In this document: positions 52,122 through 61,424 of the stretch, in pieces
Numbering within the stretch: position 1 is the first letter of the stretch
How the letters are laid out: every line of letters starts with the position of its first letter
Assembly (NCBI RefSeq): GCF_900109045.1
Contig: NZ_FNYL01000006.1
Span: 124,001-188,000, forward strand
Direction of reading: 5' to 3'
Length of the DNA: 64,000 bases
Origin: Dyadobacter sp. SG02
GTDB lineage: Bacteria; Bacteroidota; Bacteroidia; Cytophagales; Spirosomataceae
Program-made: the position numbers and the translations under genes
The notes under the pieces: generated by a model
Databases searched by the model: none
The model's input: only the letters and a program-made list of their open reading frames with translations
Told to the model about the DNA's origin: nothing

Positions 52122-53018
52122 GTGGATTTACTGAGCCCGTCGATTCCTACCCCGTTGCAGCAGCTCTCGAATGCGGAGATCGAAAAGGCAGGAGTACAGC
52201 TATACATTAAGCGCGACGACCTCATTCACCCGGCCGTTTCGGGAAACAAATGGCGTAAGCTGAAATACAACTTGCTCGATGCGCAGGCGAAAGGAATGCG
52301 GGCGGTGCTGACGTTTGGCGGGGCGTTTTCGAATCATTTGTACGCGACAGCGGCTGCGGGTAATGCATTAGGTTTACAAACCATCGGTATCGTCCGTGGA
52401 TTGGAATTGGAAGGGAAGGAAAACGCAACCCTGCAATTCTGCCGTGAGCAGGGAATGCAGCTGCATTTCGTTTCGCGCGAAGAATACAGGCAACGCCATT
52501 CGGAAGCATATGTTAAAGACATGGTCGCGCGGTTTGGCAATCCTTACCACATTCCGGAAGGCGGTACCACGGAACTGGCATTAACAGGCGTGGCGGAAAT
52601 GGTATTTGAAATAAAAGATCAACTGGGGACGATACCTGATTTCATAGCCACGGCAGCGGGAACCGGTGGGACGGCCGCAGGAATCCTTTCCGCAGGAGCC
52701 GATGTGCTTGCATTTTCCGCATTAAAAGGCGGTGGTTTTCTCCAGGAAGACATTCGTCAGCTTTTGAAAGAATGTAAACAGCCCGGAAATCTTACATTGC
52801 TGACAGACTACCATTTCGGCGGCTATGCCAAATGGAACAATGATCTACTGCATTTTATGCAAGATTTTCGGGCCGAATTTGACATCCAGTTGGAGCAGGT
52901 ATACACAGCCAAGATGCTTTACGGCCTCTTCGACCTTCTTCAAAAAGGCTATTTTAATGCCGGAACCAAGATCGTAGCCGTGCATACCGGCGGATTGCAA
53001 GGGCTAATCAAGGCGTAG
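52122..53018 (+). CDS. PLP-dependent D-cysteine desulfhydrase / ACC-deaminase-like enzyme
   Basis: The 298-residue protein belongs to the fold-type II PLP family of D-cysteine desulfhydrase and 1-aminocyclopropane-1-carboxylate deaminase. The PLP lysine is in IKRDDLIHPAVSGNKWRKLK, and the phosphate loop in FIATAAGTGGTAAGILSAGA. The start is GTG at 52122 (GTG-GAT-TTA). These enzymes cleave D-cysteine to pyruvate, sulfide and ammonia or open ACC; I cannot tell which here. It converges with and overlaps the Kef gene by 11 bp. Confidence 0.85.
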   Translation: MDLLSPSIPTPLQQLSNAEIEKAGVQLYIKRDDLIHPAVSGNKWRKLKYNLLDAQAKGMRAVLTFGGAFSNHLYATAAAGNALGLQTIGIVRGLELEGKENATLQFCREQGMQLHFVSREEYRQRHSEAYVKDMVARFGNPYHIPEGGTTELALTGVAEMVFEIKDQLGTIPDFIATAAGTGGTAAGILSAGADVLAFSALKGGGFLQEDIRQLLKECKQPGNLTLLTDYHFGGYAKWNNDLLHFMQDFRAEFDIQLEQVYTAKMLYGLFDLLQKGYFNAGTKIVAVHTGGLQGLIKA

Positions 53019-55281
53019 CCACCTCGACTTCTTCCTCACTATTGGCTGGTTTATTGGACATGAATTCCTTGATCAATTCCCTGTCGCCGGCGATCCACAG
53101 TACGTCCTGGTTTTCGATGATCATCGACGAATCCGGATTGAGAATGCGTTCGCCGTTGCGTTCCAGCCCGACGATCATGCCGTGCGTCATTTCACGGATC
53201 TGGCTGTCACGGATCGTTTTGCCCCGGATATTATGCTGCGTTTTCACTTCCACGCGTTCGAGCACGACGCTATCCTCGTGCGCCATATACACGTCGCCAT
53301 TGGTACTCACCTCGATATGACTCCTGAACACATCCAGCTGATCATCCGTACCGATTACCTCGATACGGTCGCAGGGATAAAGTAGTTCCGTGGGGCGCGG
53401 CAAATGGATAGTCTTGCTCCCACGCTCGATCAGCACCACGTTAATTCCGAAATTTTCCCTGATTTTGAGCTCCTGCAAGCTTTTTCCGATCATATTGGAA
53501 TCTGCACTTACTTCCAGGAATGCAAAGTGCGCGTCCCAGGGTAGCAATATCTTTTTAGATTTACCACTTCCTTCCAACTGTCTTGCATTGAGATTTTGCA
53601 GGAACCGATCTTCGATTTTGTGATAAAACTGTTGAAGTCTCTGGTAAAAAATGGCGAAACCGAGCACCATAATGCCGCCCGCTACGATGAATGCGGTCTT
53701 GGTCGAGAAGAACGAATTAAGCAGGAAAGCCATCAGCAAAATGGCGATCACCACTCTCGAAAGTTCAAGCAGTAAAAGTGGCCCACGGCTGTACTTGCGG
53801 CTGAGCCAAATGGCCGAATATGCTTTCCTGTGGCCTCTTTTGAAAACCAATGCCCACAAGAACGGGGATATTAAAAGGAATGTAATGCCAAACAGCACCG
53901 AGTTGGTGAGGAACGTCTCGGGCACGCGTGTATGCAACTGCTGCGCGAGCTGCCGCGAGGCCGCGAGGATAATCCCTACTACGACAACCGAGTTCAAAAT
54001 CACCGTTTGCGCGTACGATTTAAGGATTTCGTTCCATTGCGTCGTGTGAACGATGGTTTCCGTGCTGGTACTGTACCGGTTGAGATAGAGTCGCCATTTT
54101 TCGGGAAGGCGTTTGTCGAGCCATTCATACAGTGGTTCGGAGGCCTTCATCATGTACGGCGTCGCAAACGTGGTGATCACGGAAACCCCGACGGCGATCG
54201 GGTAGAGGAAACCGCTCGTTACTTTCAGGGAAAGGCCCAGATTGGCGATGATGAACGAGAATTCCCCGATTTGGGATAAACTCATACCCGATTGCAACGA
54301 TTTTTTCAAAGGCTGCCCGGAAATGACCGCTCCTAATGTGACAAATGTCGTTTTGCCTAACATTACGACGAGTACTAAGATAGCCGTAGGTACCGCATAT
54401 TCCAGCAATAATCCGGGGTTGATCAACATTCCTACTGAAATGAAGAATACCGCTCCGAAAAGATCCTTAACCGGTTTAAGTAAATGTTCGATCTTTTCCG
54501 CATGGGTAGTTTCAGCCAGAATGGAACCCATGATAAATGCGCCTAGTGCCGCCGAAAATCCCGCTTTGGTAACCAGGAATACCATTCCAAAACACAACGC
54601 GACGGACGTGATCAGTACGCTTTCGTCGTTCATCAGATGCCGGTAGCGGCGAAGCAGGGTAGGGAATACGAAAATTCCACCCAGGAACCAGATTGTGAGG
54701 AAAAAGAAGAGTTTCAGGCTCGATTGTATTAATTCAAATCCCGCAAACTGCTGGCTCAGCGACAATGTCGAAAGTAATACCATCAGCAAAACTGCGGTAA
54801 GGTCTTCGATGACGAGAATACCCATTACCACGCGGGTAAATTTCTGGGTTTTCAGGCCCAGCTCGTCGAATGCACGGAAAATAATGGTCGTAGATGAAAT
54901 GGCGATGATACCGCCGAGAAAAAGGCTGTCGGTTTTGCTCCAACCGAGTAACTGACCGGTCAGAAAACCGGTGCCGAGCATCATCGCGACTTCGAACAGA
55001 CCGGTAATGGCAGCCGTGTTACCGACTTTGACCAGTTTTTTAAAACTAAACTCTAAACCCAGGTTGAAGAGCAGGAATATCACCCCGATCTCCGCCCAGA
55101 TTTCGATGGTTTTAATGTCGGTGATTGTGGGAAACAAATGGAAATTCGGCCCAACAAGTAATCCGGCCAAAATGTAACCCAGCACAATGGGCTGCTTCAA
55201 TTTCTTGAAGATTACGGTAATGATACCGGCCATTGTGAGAATGAGCGACAGGTCAATGATTAGCTGTGGAACGTGGGTCAT
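53008..55281 (-). CDS. Kef-type cation/proton antiporter with RCK-C domains
   Basis: Starting at ATG 55279-55281 (MTHVPQLIIDLSLILTMAGI) the product has 757 aa. About 12 membrane helices form a CPA2 Na+/H+ or K+/H+ antiporter (LGLEFSFKKLVKVGNTAAIT, GAFIMGSILAETTHAEKIEH, SQIGEFSFIIANLGLSLK), followed by further membrane segments and two TrkA-C-like ligand domains (DRIEVIGTDDQLDVFRSHIE, ENQDVLWIAGDRELIKEFMS). It probably controls potassium or pH balance. An earlier start at 55320 is possible but lacks support. Confidence 0.9.
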   Translation of the reverse strand: MTHVPQLIIDLSLILTMAGIITVIFKKLKQPIVLGYILAGLLVGPNFHLFPTITDIKTIEIWAEIGVIFLLFNLGLEFSFKKLVKVGNTAAITGLFEVAMMLGTGFLTGQLLGWSKTDSLFLGGIIAISSTTIIFRAFDELGLKTQKFTRVVMGILVIEDLTAVLLMVLLSTLSLSQQFAGFELIQSSLKLFFFLTIWFLGGIFVFPTLLRRYRHLMNDESVLITSVALCFGMVFLVTKAGFSAALGAFIMGSILAETTHAEKIEHLLKPVKDLFGAVFFISVGMLINPGLLLEYAVPTAILVLVVMLGKTTFVTLGAVISGQPLKKSLQSGMSLSQIGEFSFIIANLGLSLKVTSGFLYPIAVGVSVITTFATPYMMKASEPLYEWLDKRLPEKWRLYLNRYSTSTETIVHTTQWNEILKSYAQTVILNSVVVVGIILAASRQLAQQLHTRVPETFLTNSVLFGITFLLISPFLWALVFKRGHRKAYSAIWLSRKYSRGPLLLLELSRVVIAILLMAFLLNSFFSTKTAFIVAGGIMVLGFAIFYQRLQQFYHKIEDRFLQNLNARQLEGSGKSKKILLPWDAHFAFLEVSADSNMIGKSLQELKIRENFGINVVLIERGSKTIHLPRPTELLYPCDRIEVIGTDDQLDVFRSHIEVSTNGDVYMAHEDSVVLERVEVKTQHNIRGKTIRDSQIREMTHGMIVGLERNGERILNPDSSMIIENQDVLWIAGDRELIKEFMSNKPANSEEEVEVATP

Positions 55282-55330
55282 GAAGGGTGGATCGTTGATG
55301 GAAAAAATTACTAGGATCAATAAAATACAA

Positions 55331-55356
55331 AAAGCCTTCGACGAATCAAAGGCTTT
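55331..55356 (-). terminator. Terminator after sufB
   Basis: AAAGCCTT and AAGGCTTT pair over a 10-nt loop, and TTTTTG follows on the minus strand. It lies 25 bp past the sufB stop. Confidence 0.8.
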
Positions 55357-55380
55357 CTGTGTTTTATCTTATCGGGAATT

Positions 55381-56826
55381 TTAACCTACGCTTCCTTCCA
55401 GGCTGATTTCCAGTAGCTTTTGCGCTTCAACGGCAAATTCCATCGGAAGCTGGTTTAATACTTCTTTAGCATAGCCATTCACGATCAATGCAACCGCTTG
55501 TTCGGTAGGAATACCGCGCTGGTTACAGTAGAAAAGAATGTCTTCGCCGATCTTCGATGTCGTCGCTTCGTGCTCTACGGTCGCCGACGGGTTGTTCACT
55601 TCGATGTAAGGGAACGTATGCGCACCGCATTTGTCGCCGAGCAACAGGGAGTCGCATTGCGAGAAGTTACGTGCTTTTTCCGCCTTTTTGAATACCTGAA
55701 CCAATCCGCGGTAGGAGTTCTGGCTTTTTCCGGCCGAAATACCTTTCGAAACGATCCGGCTTTTGGTGTTTTTACCAATGTGGATCATCTTGGTACCGGT
55801 ATCGGCTTGCTGCATGTTGTTGGTCACAGCCACCGAGTAGAACTCACCGATCGAGTTGTCGCCTTTCAGGATCACCGAGGGGTATTTCCAGGTAATCGCT
55901 GAACCGGTTTCAACTTGCGTCCAGGAGATTTTCGAATTAGGGCCGTCGCAAAGGCCGCGTTTTGTTACGAAGTTATAGATGCCGCCTTTTCCGTCCTTAT
56001 CGCCTGGGTACCAGTTCTGTACGGTCGAGTATTTGACGTTTGCATTGTCGTGCGCAAAGATTTCAACCACCGCAGCGTGCAGCTGGTTTTCATCACGCAT
56101 CGGCGCTGTACATCCTTCCAGGTAGCTCACGTGGCTGTCTTCGTCGCCGATGATCAGCGTTCTTTCGAACTGGCCTGTTCCGGCTGCATTGATACGGAAA
56201 TAGGTCGACAACTCCATCGGGCAGCGAACGCCTTTCGGAATGTATACGAATGATCCGTCGGAGAAAACCGCCGAATTCAATGCGGCATAGTAGTTATCCT
56301 TGGGCGGTACAACCGAACCCAGGTATTTTTTCACCAGTTCCGGATGTTCGCGGATCGCCTCGCTAATCGAGCAGAAAATAATGCCTTTTTCTTTAAGCGT
56401 GTCTTTGAATGTCGTGAAAACCGATTCGGAGTCCATTACCGCGTCGACCGCGATACCGGAAATCCTTTTTTGCTCATTCAAAGAAATCCCCAGCCTTTCG
56501 AAAGTATTGCGCAACTCGGGATCGATGTCGTCAATGCTCTCGACAGCCTTCTTTTTCTTCGGCGCCGAGTAATATTTGATAGACTGGAATTCGATGGGCG
56601 GGTAATGCACGTTCGGCCATTTGGGCTCATCCATGGTGAGCCACAGATGGTACGCTTTCAGGCGCCATTGCAGCATCCATTCGGGTTCGTTCTTTTTGGC
56701 AGAGATAAATCTGACAATATCGTCACTAAGGCCCGGAGGGGCCTCATCTGCTTCAATATCAGTCACAAAGCCGTATTTGTATTCCGAACTGGTGATTTCC
56801 TCCAACAATTCTTCTTCTTTGCTCAT
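55381..56826 (-). CDS. sufB: Fe-S cluster assembly protein SufB
   Basis: The 481-residue protein is full-length SufB, the scaffold subunit of the SufBCD complex that builds iron-sulfur clusters. [60 protein letters not shown] and [20 protein letters not shown] are family motifs, including the cluster-site cysteine-containing GCTAP segment. sufC, sufD and sufS are not beside it: hldD lies upstream and a Kef antiporter downstream, separated by a terminator. Confidence 0.96.
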   Translation of the reverse strand: MSKEEELLEEITSSEYKYGFVTDIEADEAPPGLSDDIVRFISAKKNEPEWMLQWRLKAYHLWLTMDEPKWPNVHYPPIEFQSIKYYSAPKKKKAVESIDDIDPELRNTFERLGISLNEQKRISGIAVDAVMDSESVFTTFKDTLKEKGIIFCSISEAIREHPELVKKYLGSVVPPKDNYYAALNSAVFSDGSFVYIPKGVRCPMELSTYFRINAAGTGQFERTLIIGDEDSHVSYLEGCTAPMRDENQLHAAVVEIFAHDNANVKYSTVQNWYPGDKDGKGGIYNFVTKRGLCDGPNSKISWTQVETGSAITWKYPSVILKGDNSIGEFYSVAVTNNMQQADTGTKMIHIGKNTKSRIVSKGISAGKSQNSYRGLVQVFKKAEKARNFSQCDSLLLGDKCGAHTFPYIEVNNPSATVEHEATTSKIGEDILFYCNQRGIPTEQAVALIVNGYAKEVLNQLPMEFAVEAQKLLEISLEGSVG

Positions 56827-56899
56827 AGTCGTAATAATGTCACACTCTGGTTGCTATCATGCTAACACAGAGAAGTGGGATTGAGTTTATTCAGAGGGT

Positions 56900-56907
56900 C
56901 AAAAATA
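56900..56907 (-). promoter_or_regulatory. Candidate -7 box of sufB
   Basis: On the minus strand TATTTTTG fits TAnnTTTG, 74 bp upstream of the sufB ATG. Confidence 0.5.
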
Positions 56908-56966
56908 CGGAAAATTGTGGAGATTCCGGCAGTGGCCGGTGGAAATAGGTTTCAGACCCGTAAAAC

Positions 56967-56996
56967 AAAAAAGACCCGCCGGGGCAGGTCTTTTAA
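56967..56996 (-). terminator. Terminator after hldD
   Basis: AAAAGACC and GGTCTTTT pair over a GC-rich loop, with an A-run on the plus strand that reads as a T-run on the minus strand. It lies 23 bp past the hldD stop. Confidence 0.85.
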
Positions 56997-57018
56997 GAGT
57001 TTTGGTCAGCAAAATATC

Positions 57019-57984
57019 CTACAAATAGGCTGTCGAAGAGAGGTAATTTTTCACGTAATCTTCAACTCCTTCTTCCAGGCTCGTGAACGGACGGGTATAT
57101 CCGACAGAGCGTAACTTGCTCATATTGGCCTGTGTGAAATACTGGTATTTGTCGCGGATATCGGCCGGGGTATCGATAAACGAAATGTCCGGTGTCTTGC
57201 CCATTGCCAGGAATGTATTGGTAACCAGGTCTTTGAATGTCCGGGCCTTCCCGCTTCCGAGGTTGTAAATGCCCGAGTTTTTACGGTGGTGCATGAAGAA
57301 AATGCAGACATCGATCAGGTCTTTCACGTAAATGAAGTCGCGCATTTGCTCGCCGTCCTTGAAATCGGGGTTATGCGAGCGGAAAAGCTTCATTTTCTCG
57401 GTCGCCTTGATCTGGTTGTAAGCATGGAAAATCACCGACGCCATACGGCCTTTGTGGTATTCGTTAGGCCCGTAAACGTTGAAGAATTTAAGTCCTGCCC
57501 AGAAAAACGGCTTTTTCTCCTGCGTCAATGCCCATTTGTCGAACTCGTTCTTGGAATCGCCGTATGGGTTGAGGGGCTTCAACTGGCCGATCGTCGACTC
57601 GTTATCGTCGTACCCGTGCTCGCCCAGTCCGTACGTAGCCGCGGACGACGCGTACACGAGGGGAATCTGGTAGGCCACGCATTTTTCCCAGATGCCTTTG
57701 GAATAATTTACATTCAGTTCATCAAAAATTTCCTTGTCGAACTCCGTGGTATCGGTACGCGCGCCGATGTGAAAAATGAATTCCACATCGCGGTTGTTCG
57801 CGTCGAGCCATTCGAAAAGTGCATTCCTTTCTACTTTTTCCTTGATCGTCTTTCCTTCGAGGTTCTCCGCTTTCTCGATTTTGGAAAAATCGTCTACTGC
57901 AATAATGTTTTTAAAGCCGTCTTGATTGAGGCGGCTGATAAGCCCGCTGCCAATAAAGCCGGCTGCTCCTGTTACGATAATCAT
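57019..57984 (-). CDS. hldD: ADP-L-glycero-D-manno-heptose-6-epimerase
   Basis: With the ATG at 57982-57984 the product is 321 aa and starts MIIVTGAAGFIGSGLISRLN, the NADP-binding start of HldD (RfaD); the longer open frame to 58029 adds 15 unrelated residues. The catalytic Y/K pair lies in NPYGDSKNEFDKWALTQ, and FFNVYGPNEYHKGRMASVIF is specific for this epimerase. The enzyme makes the heptose donor of the LPS core. Confidence 0.92.
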   Translation of the reverse strand: MIIVTGAAGFIGSGLISRLNQDGFKNIIAVDDFSKIEKAENLEGKTIKEKVERNALFEWLDANNRDVEFIFHIGARTDTTEFDKEIFDELNVNYSKGIWEKCVAYQIPLVYASSAATYGLGEHGYDDNESTIGQLKPLNPYGDSKNEFDKWALTQEKKPFFWAGLKFFNVYGPNEYHKGRMASVIFHAYNQIKATEKMKLFRSHNPDFKDGEQMRDFIYVKDLIDVCIFFMHHRKNSGIYNLGSGKARTFKDLVTNTFLAMGKTPDISFIDTPADIRDKYQYFTQANMSKLRSVGYTRPFTSLEEGVEDYVKNYLSSTAYL

Positions 57985-58123
57985 CGCGATTATATGTTTA
58001 ACGGTAAAAAGAATGCCAGATAAGAGCACAGGACCGCGCCGATCTACTCTTAAATTTTAAGGGCGAAATAGGATTTTTTTTAGTTATCCTCTTGTTAACA
58101 AACAAAACTACGGATACAAGGTG

Positions 58124-58131
58124 TAATTTTG
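58124..58131 (+). promoter_or_regulatory. Candidate -7 box of the queD-like gene
   Basis: TAATTTTGCG fits TAnnTTTG, 30 bp upstream of the ATG at 58162. Confidence 0.55.
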
Positions 58132-58161
58132 CGCCAGAATTATCAAGTGGCAGGAAGTTTT

Positions 58162-58581
58162 ATGATTTACGTAACAAGAAAAGAGCATTTCAATGCGGCG
58201 CACCGGCTTTACAACCCGGCGTGGAGTGATGAGAAAAACCAGGAAGTGTTTGGCCCCTGCGCCAACAACAACTGGCACGGGCATAATTTTGAGCTGATTG
58301 TTACGGTAAAAGGCAAGCCCGACCCTGATACGGGTTTCGTGATCGACCTGAAAGTGCTGGGCGATATCGTGAAAGAGCAGATCGTCGATAAGGTAGATCA
58401 CAAGAACCTGAACCTCGACGTGGATTTTATGCAGGGCAAAATGGCTTCTTGTGAGATATTCGTCATGGAAATCTGGAATATCCTCGAACCGGCCATTGCA
58501 CAGGCTGCACCTAATGCGAAACTGCACTATATCAAGCTGATAGAAACGCCTAAGAACTTTGTGGAGTATTATGGGGAATAG
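58162..58581 (+). CDS. queD: 6-carboxytetrahydropterin synthase / 6-pyruvoyltetrahydropterin synthase homolog
   Basis: From ATG 58162 the product has 139 aa and begins MIYVTRKEHFNAAHRLYNPA. The zinc histidines lie in HFNAAH and NNWHGHNFELIVTV, and the catalytic cysteine in FGPCANNNWHGH. VDHKNLNLDV and KLIETPKNFVEYYGE complete the family pattern. QueD makes the pterin precursor of queuosine; PTPS homologs make tetrahydropterin. The C and H pattern fits both, so the symbol is provisional. Confidence 0.85.
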   Translation: MIYVTRKEHFNAAHRLYNPAWSDEKNQEVFGPCANNNWHGHNFELIVTVKGKPDPDTGFVIDLKVLGDIVKEQIVDKVDHKNLNLDVDFMQGKMASCEIFVMEIWNILEPAIAQAAPNAKLHYIKLIETPKNFVEYYGE

Positions 58582-58620
58582 GTTGACCACGGATGGCCGA
58601 CCATCGACCGCCGATCGCTT

Positions 58621-59727
58621 ATGAAATATTACCTGATCGCGGGCGAGCGCTCGGGGGATTTGCATGGGTCCAATCTGATCAAGGGCATACGGGCGAATGA
58701 TCCGGATGCGGAATTCCGCGGTTGGGGTGGTGATATGATGGAGGCGGAAGGGATGAGCCTTGTGACGCATTATAAGGATACCGCTTTCATGGGCTTCCTC
58801 GAAGTGGTTATGAACCTGCGGACGATCACCGGTTTTCTCAAAAAATGCAAGGCTGACGTACTCGATTACCAACCGGATGCATTGATACTCATCGATTACC
58901 CGGGGTTCAATCTTCGGATCGGTGCGTTCGCGAAATCGAAGGGGTTGAAGGTTTTCTACTACATTTCACCGAAAGTCTGGGCGTGGAACCAGAAACGTGC
59001 CTGGAAGATCAAGGCCAACGTGGATCACATGTTCGTGATCTTCCCTTTCGAGGTCGATTTCTATAAAAAATACGATTACAAAGTCGATTACGTGGGCAAC
59101 CCGCTCATGGACGCCATCGCTGCATTTGAACCTGATCCTGACTTTCGTCGCACGCACAACCTCGACGACCGGCCGATTATCGCATTGCTTCCCGGGAGCC
59201 GCAAGCAAGAGATCATCGGCATGCTCGACACCATGCTGACGACGCAAGAGCATTTCCCGGGCCACCAATATGTCATAGCAGGCGTCAAGAATCTGCCTTC
59301 TGCATTGTATGATCAGTACTTATCCAGCGGCAAGGCAGTGATCGTATACGAAAGTACTTACGATCTGCTTTCCATTGCCGACGCTGCACTCGTGACGTCC
59401 GGTACGGCCACTCTGGAAACAGCATTGCTCAAAGTGCCGGAAGTGGTTTGCTACCGCACGAGTGCCATTTCCTATGCATTGGCCAAACGGCTGATCCGCA
59501 TTCCGTTTATTTCTCTGGTGAACCTGATTTTGGAGAAGGAAGCTGTGCGTGAACTGATCCAGGATGAGTTGAATGAGGAAAACCTGGTTGCCGAATTGAA
59601 ACGAATTCTTCCTGGTGGCAGCAAGCACGAGCAGCAAATGCGGGATTATGAGCGTCTTGCGGACGTGGTTGGCGGTGCCGGAGCGTCGGAGCGGACAGGA
59701 GCATTGATTGCAAAATACCTTCAATAA
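58621..59727 (+). CDS. lpxB: Lipid-A-disaccharide synthase
   Basis: This 368-residue enzyme joins two acylated glucosamines to make the lipid A disaccharide. MKYYLIAGERSGDLHGSNLI is the typical start, YYISPKVWAWNQKRAWKIKA the middle motif, LLPGSRKQEIIGMLDTMLTT and TSGTATLETALLKVPEVVCY the UDP-sugar site. It lies 39 bp after the queD-like stop and may share its promoter. Confidence 0.95.
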   Translation: MKYYLIAGERSGDLHGSNLIKGIRANDPDAEFRGWGGDMMEAEGMSLVTHYKDTAFMGFLEVVMNLRTITGFLKKCKADVLDYQPDALILIDYPGFNLRIGAFAKSKGLKVFYYISPKVWAWNQKRAWKIKANVDHMFVIFPFEVDFYKKYDYKVDYVGNPLMDAIAAFEPDPDFRRTHNLDDRPIIALLPGSRKQEIIGMLDTMLTTQEHFPGHQYVIAGVKNLPSALYDQYLSSGKAVIVYESTYDLLSIADAALVTSGTATLETALLKVPEVVCYRTSAISYALAKRLIRIPFISLVNLILEKEAVRELIQDELNEENLVAELKRILPGGSKHEQQMRDYERLADVVGGAGASERTGALIAKYLQ

Positions 59728-59765
59728 ACAAAAAATCAACACAAATGACCCTACCGTTTGGTAGT

Positions 59766-59785
59766 TATGTAGTGTACTACGTATA
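59766..59785. promoter_or_regulatory. Operator-like palindrome before the MarR-GNAT gene
   Basis: ATGTAGTGTACTACGT is an inverted repeat with one mismatch and overlaps the -7 box TATATTTG (59782-59789). This position fits autorepression by the MarR domain of the following gene. A related site is at 2681-2700. A small hairpin (CTACC-GTTT-GGTAG, 59751-59764) just upstream may end lpxB. Confidence 0.65.
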
Positions 59786-59811
59786 TTTGAACCAAAATAA
59801 AATTTAGGGAG

Positions 59812-60756
59812 ATGAACATTTTCAACGAAGTAGGGGCCCTTGCAATCTCGACGCGTTTACAGCGACTGAGCGATCAGTTCCGGAGGGACGGTGTACTCAT
59901 CTACCAGCATAACGGGATCAATTTCGAGCCGAAATGGTTTCCGGTCGTTTATGCGCTTCACGCGAAGGAGGCATTGGGTATCATGGAGCTTTCGGAGGAG
60001 ATCGGTTATGCACATCCTTCTACGATCAGCCTTTTGAAAGAACTGGAAAAGGAAGGGTTGGTAGAGTCGTTCAAAGACCAACGCGATGAACGGAAGCGGA
60101 TGGTGCGGCTTTCCGCGAAGGCTACTGCGCTCGTGACGCAAATGCAGCCGGTCTGGGAAAAGATCCGGAAGACCGCCGAACAGATTATAGATAATGCAAA
60201 CAATCTTTTACAAGCCATGGACGAGACAGAATACCAATTGAAAAAAGAAGGATTTTTTGAACGTTACAAACGAATGGAAAACGAGGAAACCAATGCTGCA
60301 ATCCGCATTGTGGATTATCAGCCGGAACATGCACAGGCATTTTACGAGCTTAACTACGCCTGGATTTCCGAAGCTTACGAGGTAGAGCCGGAAGACGAAA
60401 AGACATTATCAGACCCGGAAGCCTACTATCTCAAAGACGGCGGTGCGATCCTGATCGCATTATACGGCGACGAGCCCGTAGGTACGTGCGCGTTGAAACG
60501 GGAAGGCGACATCGTTGAAATGAGCAAAATGACCGTTTCAAAAACGATGCGGGGCAAGAAGATCGGTGATTTGCTGGGTAATGCGGTAATTGAAAAAGCG
60601 CGAGCATTGGGCGCCAATAAAGTAATTCTCTATTCCAACCGCAAAGGCTCGGCGGCGGGGATTAACCTGTACAAAAAGCTGGGTTTCGAGGAAGTGCCGC
60701 TGACGGGGCATAACTTCAAGCGTGCGGATATTAAGATGGAGTTGGGGCTGAACTAG
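59812..60756 (+). CDS. MarR-type regulator fused to a GNAT acetyltransferase
   Basis: The 314-residue protein has an N-terminal winged-helix MarR domain (LGIMELSEEIGYAHPSTISL, GLVESFKDQRDERKRMVRLS; about 1-145) and a GNAT domain (about 160-314) with VSKTMRGKKIGDLLGNAVIE as the acetyl-CoA loop. Such fusions are a recognised two-domain type. The regulator half probably binds the palindrome in front of its own gene. The acetyl acceptor is unknown. Its stop overlaps the stop of the convergent Uma2 gene. Confidence 0.9.
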   Translation: MNIFNEVGALAISTRLQRLSDQFRRDGVLIYQHNGINFEPKWFPVVYALHAKEALGIMELSEEIGYAHPSTISLLKELEKEGLVESFKDQRDERKRMVRLSAKATALVTQMQPVWEKIRKTAEQIIDNANNLLQAMDETEYQLKKEGFFERYKRMENEETNAAIRIVDYQPEHAQAFYELNYAWISEAYEVEPEDEKTLSDPEAYYLKDGGAILIALYGDEPVGTCALKREGDIVEMSKMTVSKTMRGKKIGDLLGNAVIEKARALGANKVILYSNRKGSAAGINLYKKLGFEEVPLTGHNFKRADIKMELGLN

Positions 60757-61346
60757 TTAAATATCTTTTCCAGGTCTATTTTCAGCTCTGGGAAAATGGA
60801 TGATTGTACTGATTCAACAGCTGGCGGCATTCCGACATATTTGCCTTCATCATTGAGTATGTATACCAACACAGCGCTTTGGGACGGCTCAACGAGCCAA
60901 TATTCCTGAACACCGGATTCCTGGTACAGTTCGAATTTGTTATGCATTTCCGTCTTGGAGTTGCCGGGTGATAGAATTTCAACGATTAAATCCGGTGCTC
61001 CCAGGCAACCGCGATCGTCTAGTTTCGACTCGTCACAAATGACGCAAAGATCCGGCTGGACTACGGTGTAAATTTTTTGATCAGCTATATTTTGGTTCTT
61101 TTTTGGTAGCCTGACATCGAAGGGAGCAGGAAAGGCCTGGCAATAGTGATTTTCAAAATAGCCGCCTATTCTCAAATGTAATTTCGCCGAGATTTTCTGA
61201 TGTGTAGTGCCCGGCGCTGGCGACATTTTAAAAATTTTCCCTTTGATAAGCTCAACGCGCTCCTTGAATTGCCAAAGCAAATAATCGGCATAAGTATAGG
61301 TGCCGTTCAGATCTAGTTGATTGATATCGGTTACGATTGCAGGCAT
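60753..61346 (-). CDS. Uma2-family (DUF820) PD-(D/E)XK nuclease-like protein
   Basis: The 197-residue protein has the Uma2 core: YADYLLWQFKERVELIKGKI, VVQPDLCVICDESKLDDRGC and APDLIVEILSPGNSKTEMHN, with D, E and K residues of a PD-(D/E)XK active site. The family occurs widely, often in many copies, and its substrate is unknown. It is a single gene between convergent and codirectional neighbours. Confidence 0.88.
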   Translation of the reverse strand: MPAIVTDINQLDLNGTYTYADYLLWQFKERVELIKGKIFKMSPAPGTTHQKISAKLHLRIGGYFENHYCQAFPAPFDVRLPKKNQNIADQKIYTVVQPDLCVICDESKLDDRGCLGAPDLIVEILSPGNSKTEMHNKFELYQESGVQEYWLVEPSQSAVLVYILNDEGKYVGMPPAVESVQSSIFPELKIDLEKIFN

Positions 61347-61424
61347 AGCACGATCTTTTAAGTAAATCTACCCAAAATCCTGCCGGAAGTCAATCATGAA
61401 TGAGCAGCCGCCCCTTCCGAATGA

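Noticed and set aside
59751..59764. Terminator after lpxB
   Set aside because: The CTACC-GTTT-GGTAG stem has only 5 bp and no T-run, so it was noted only within the operator entry.
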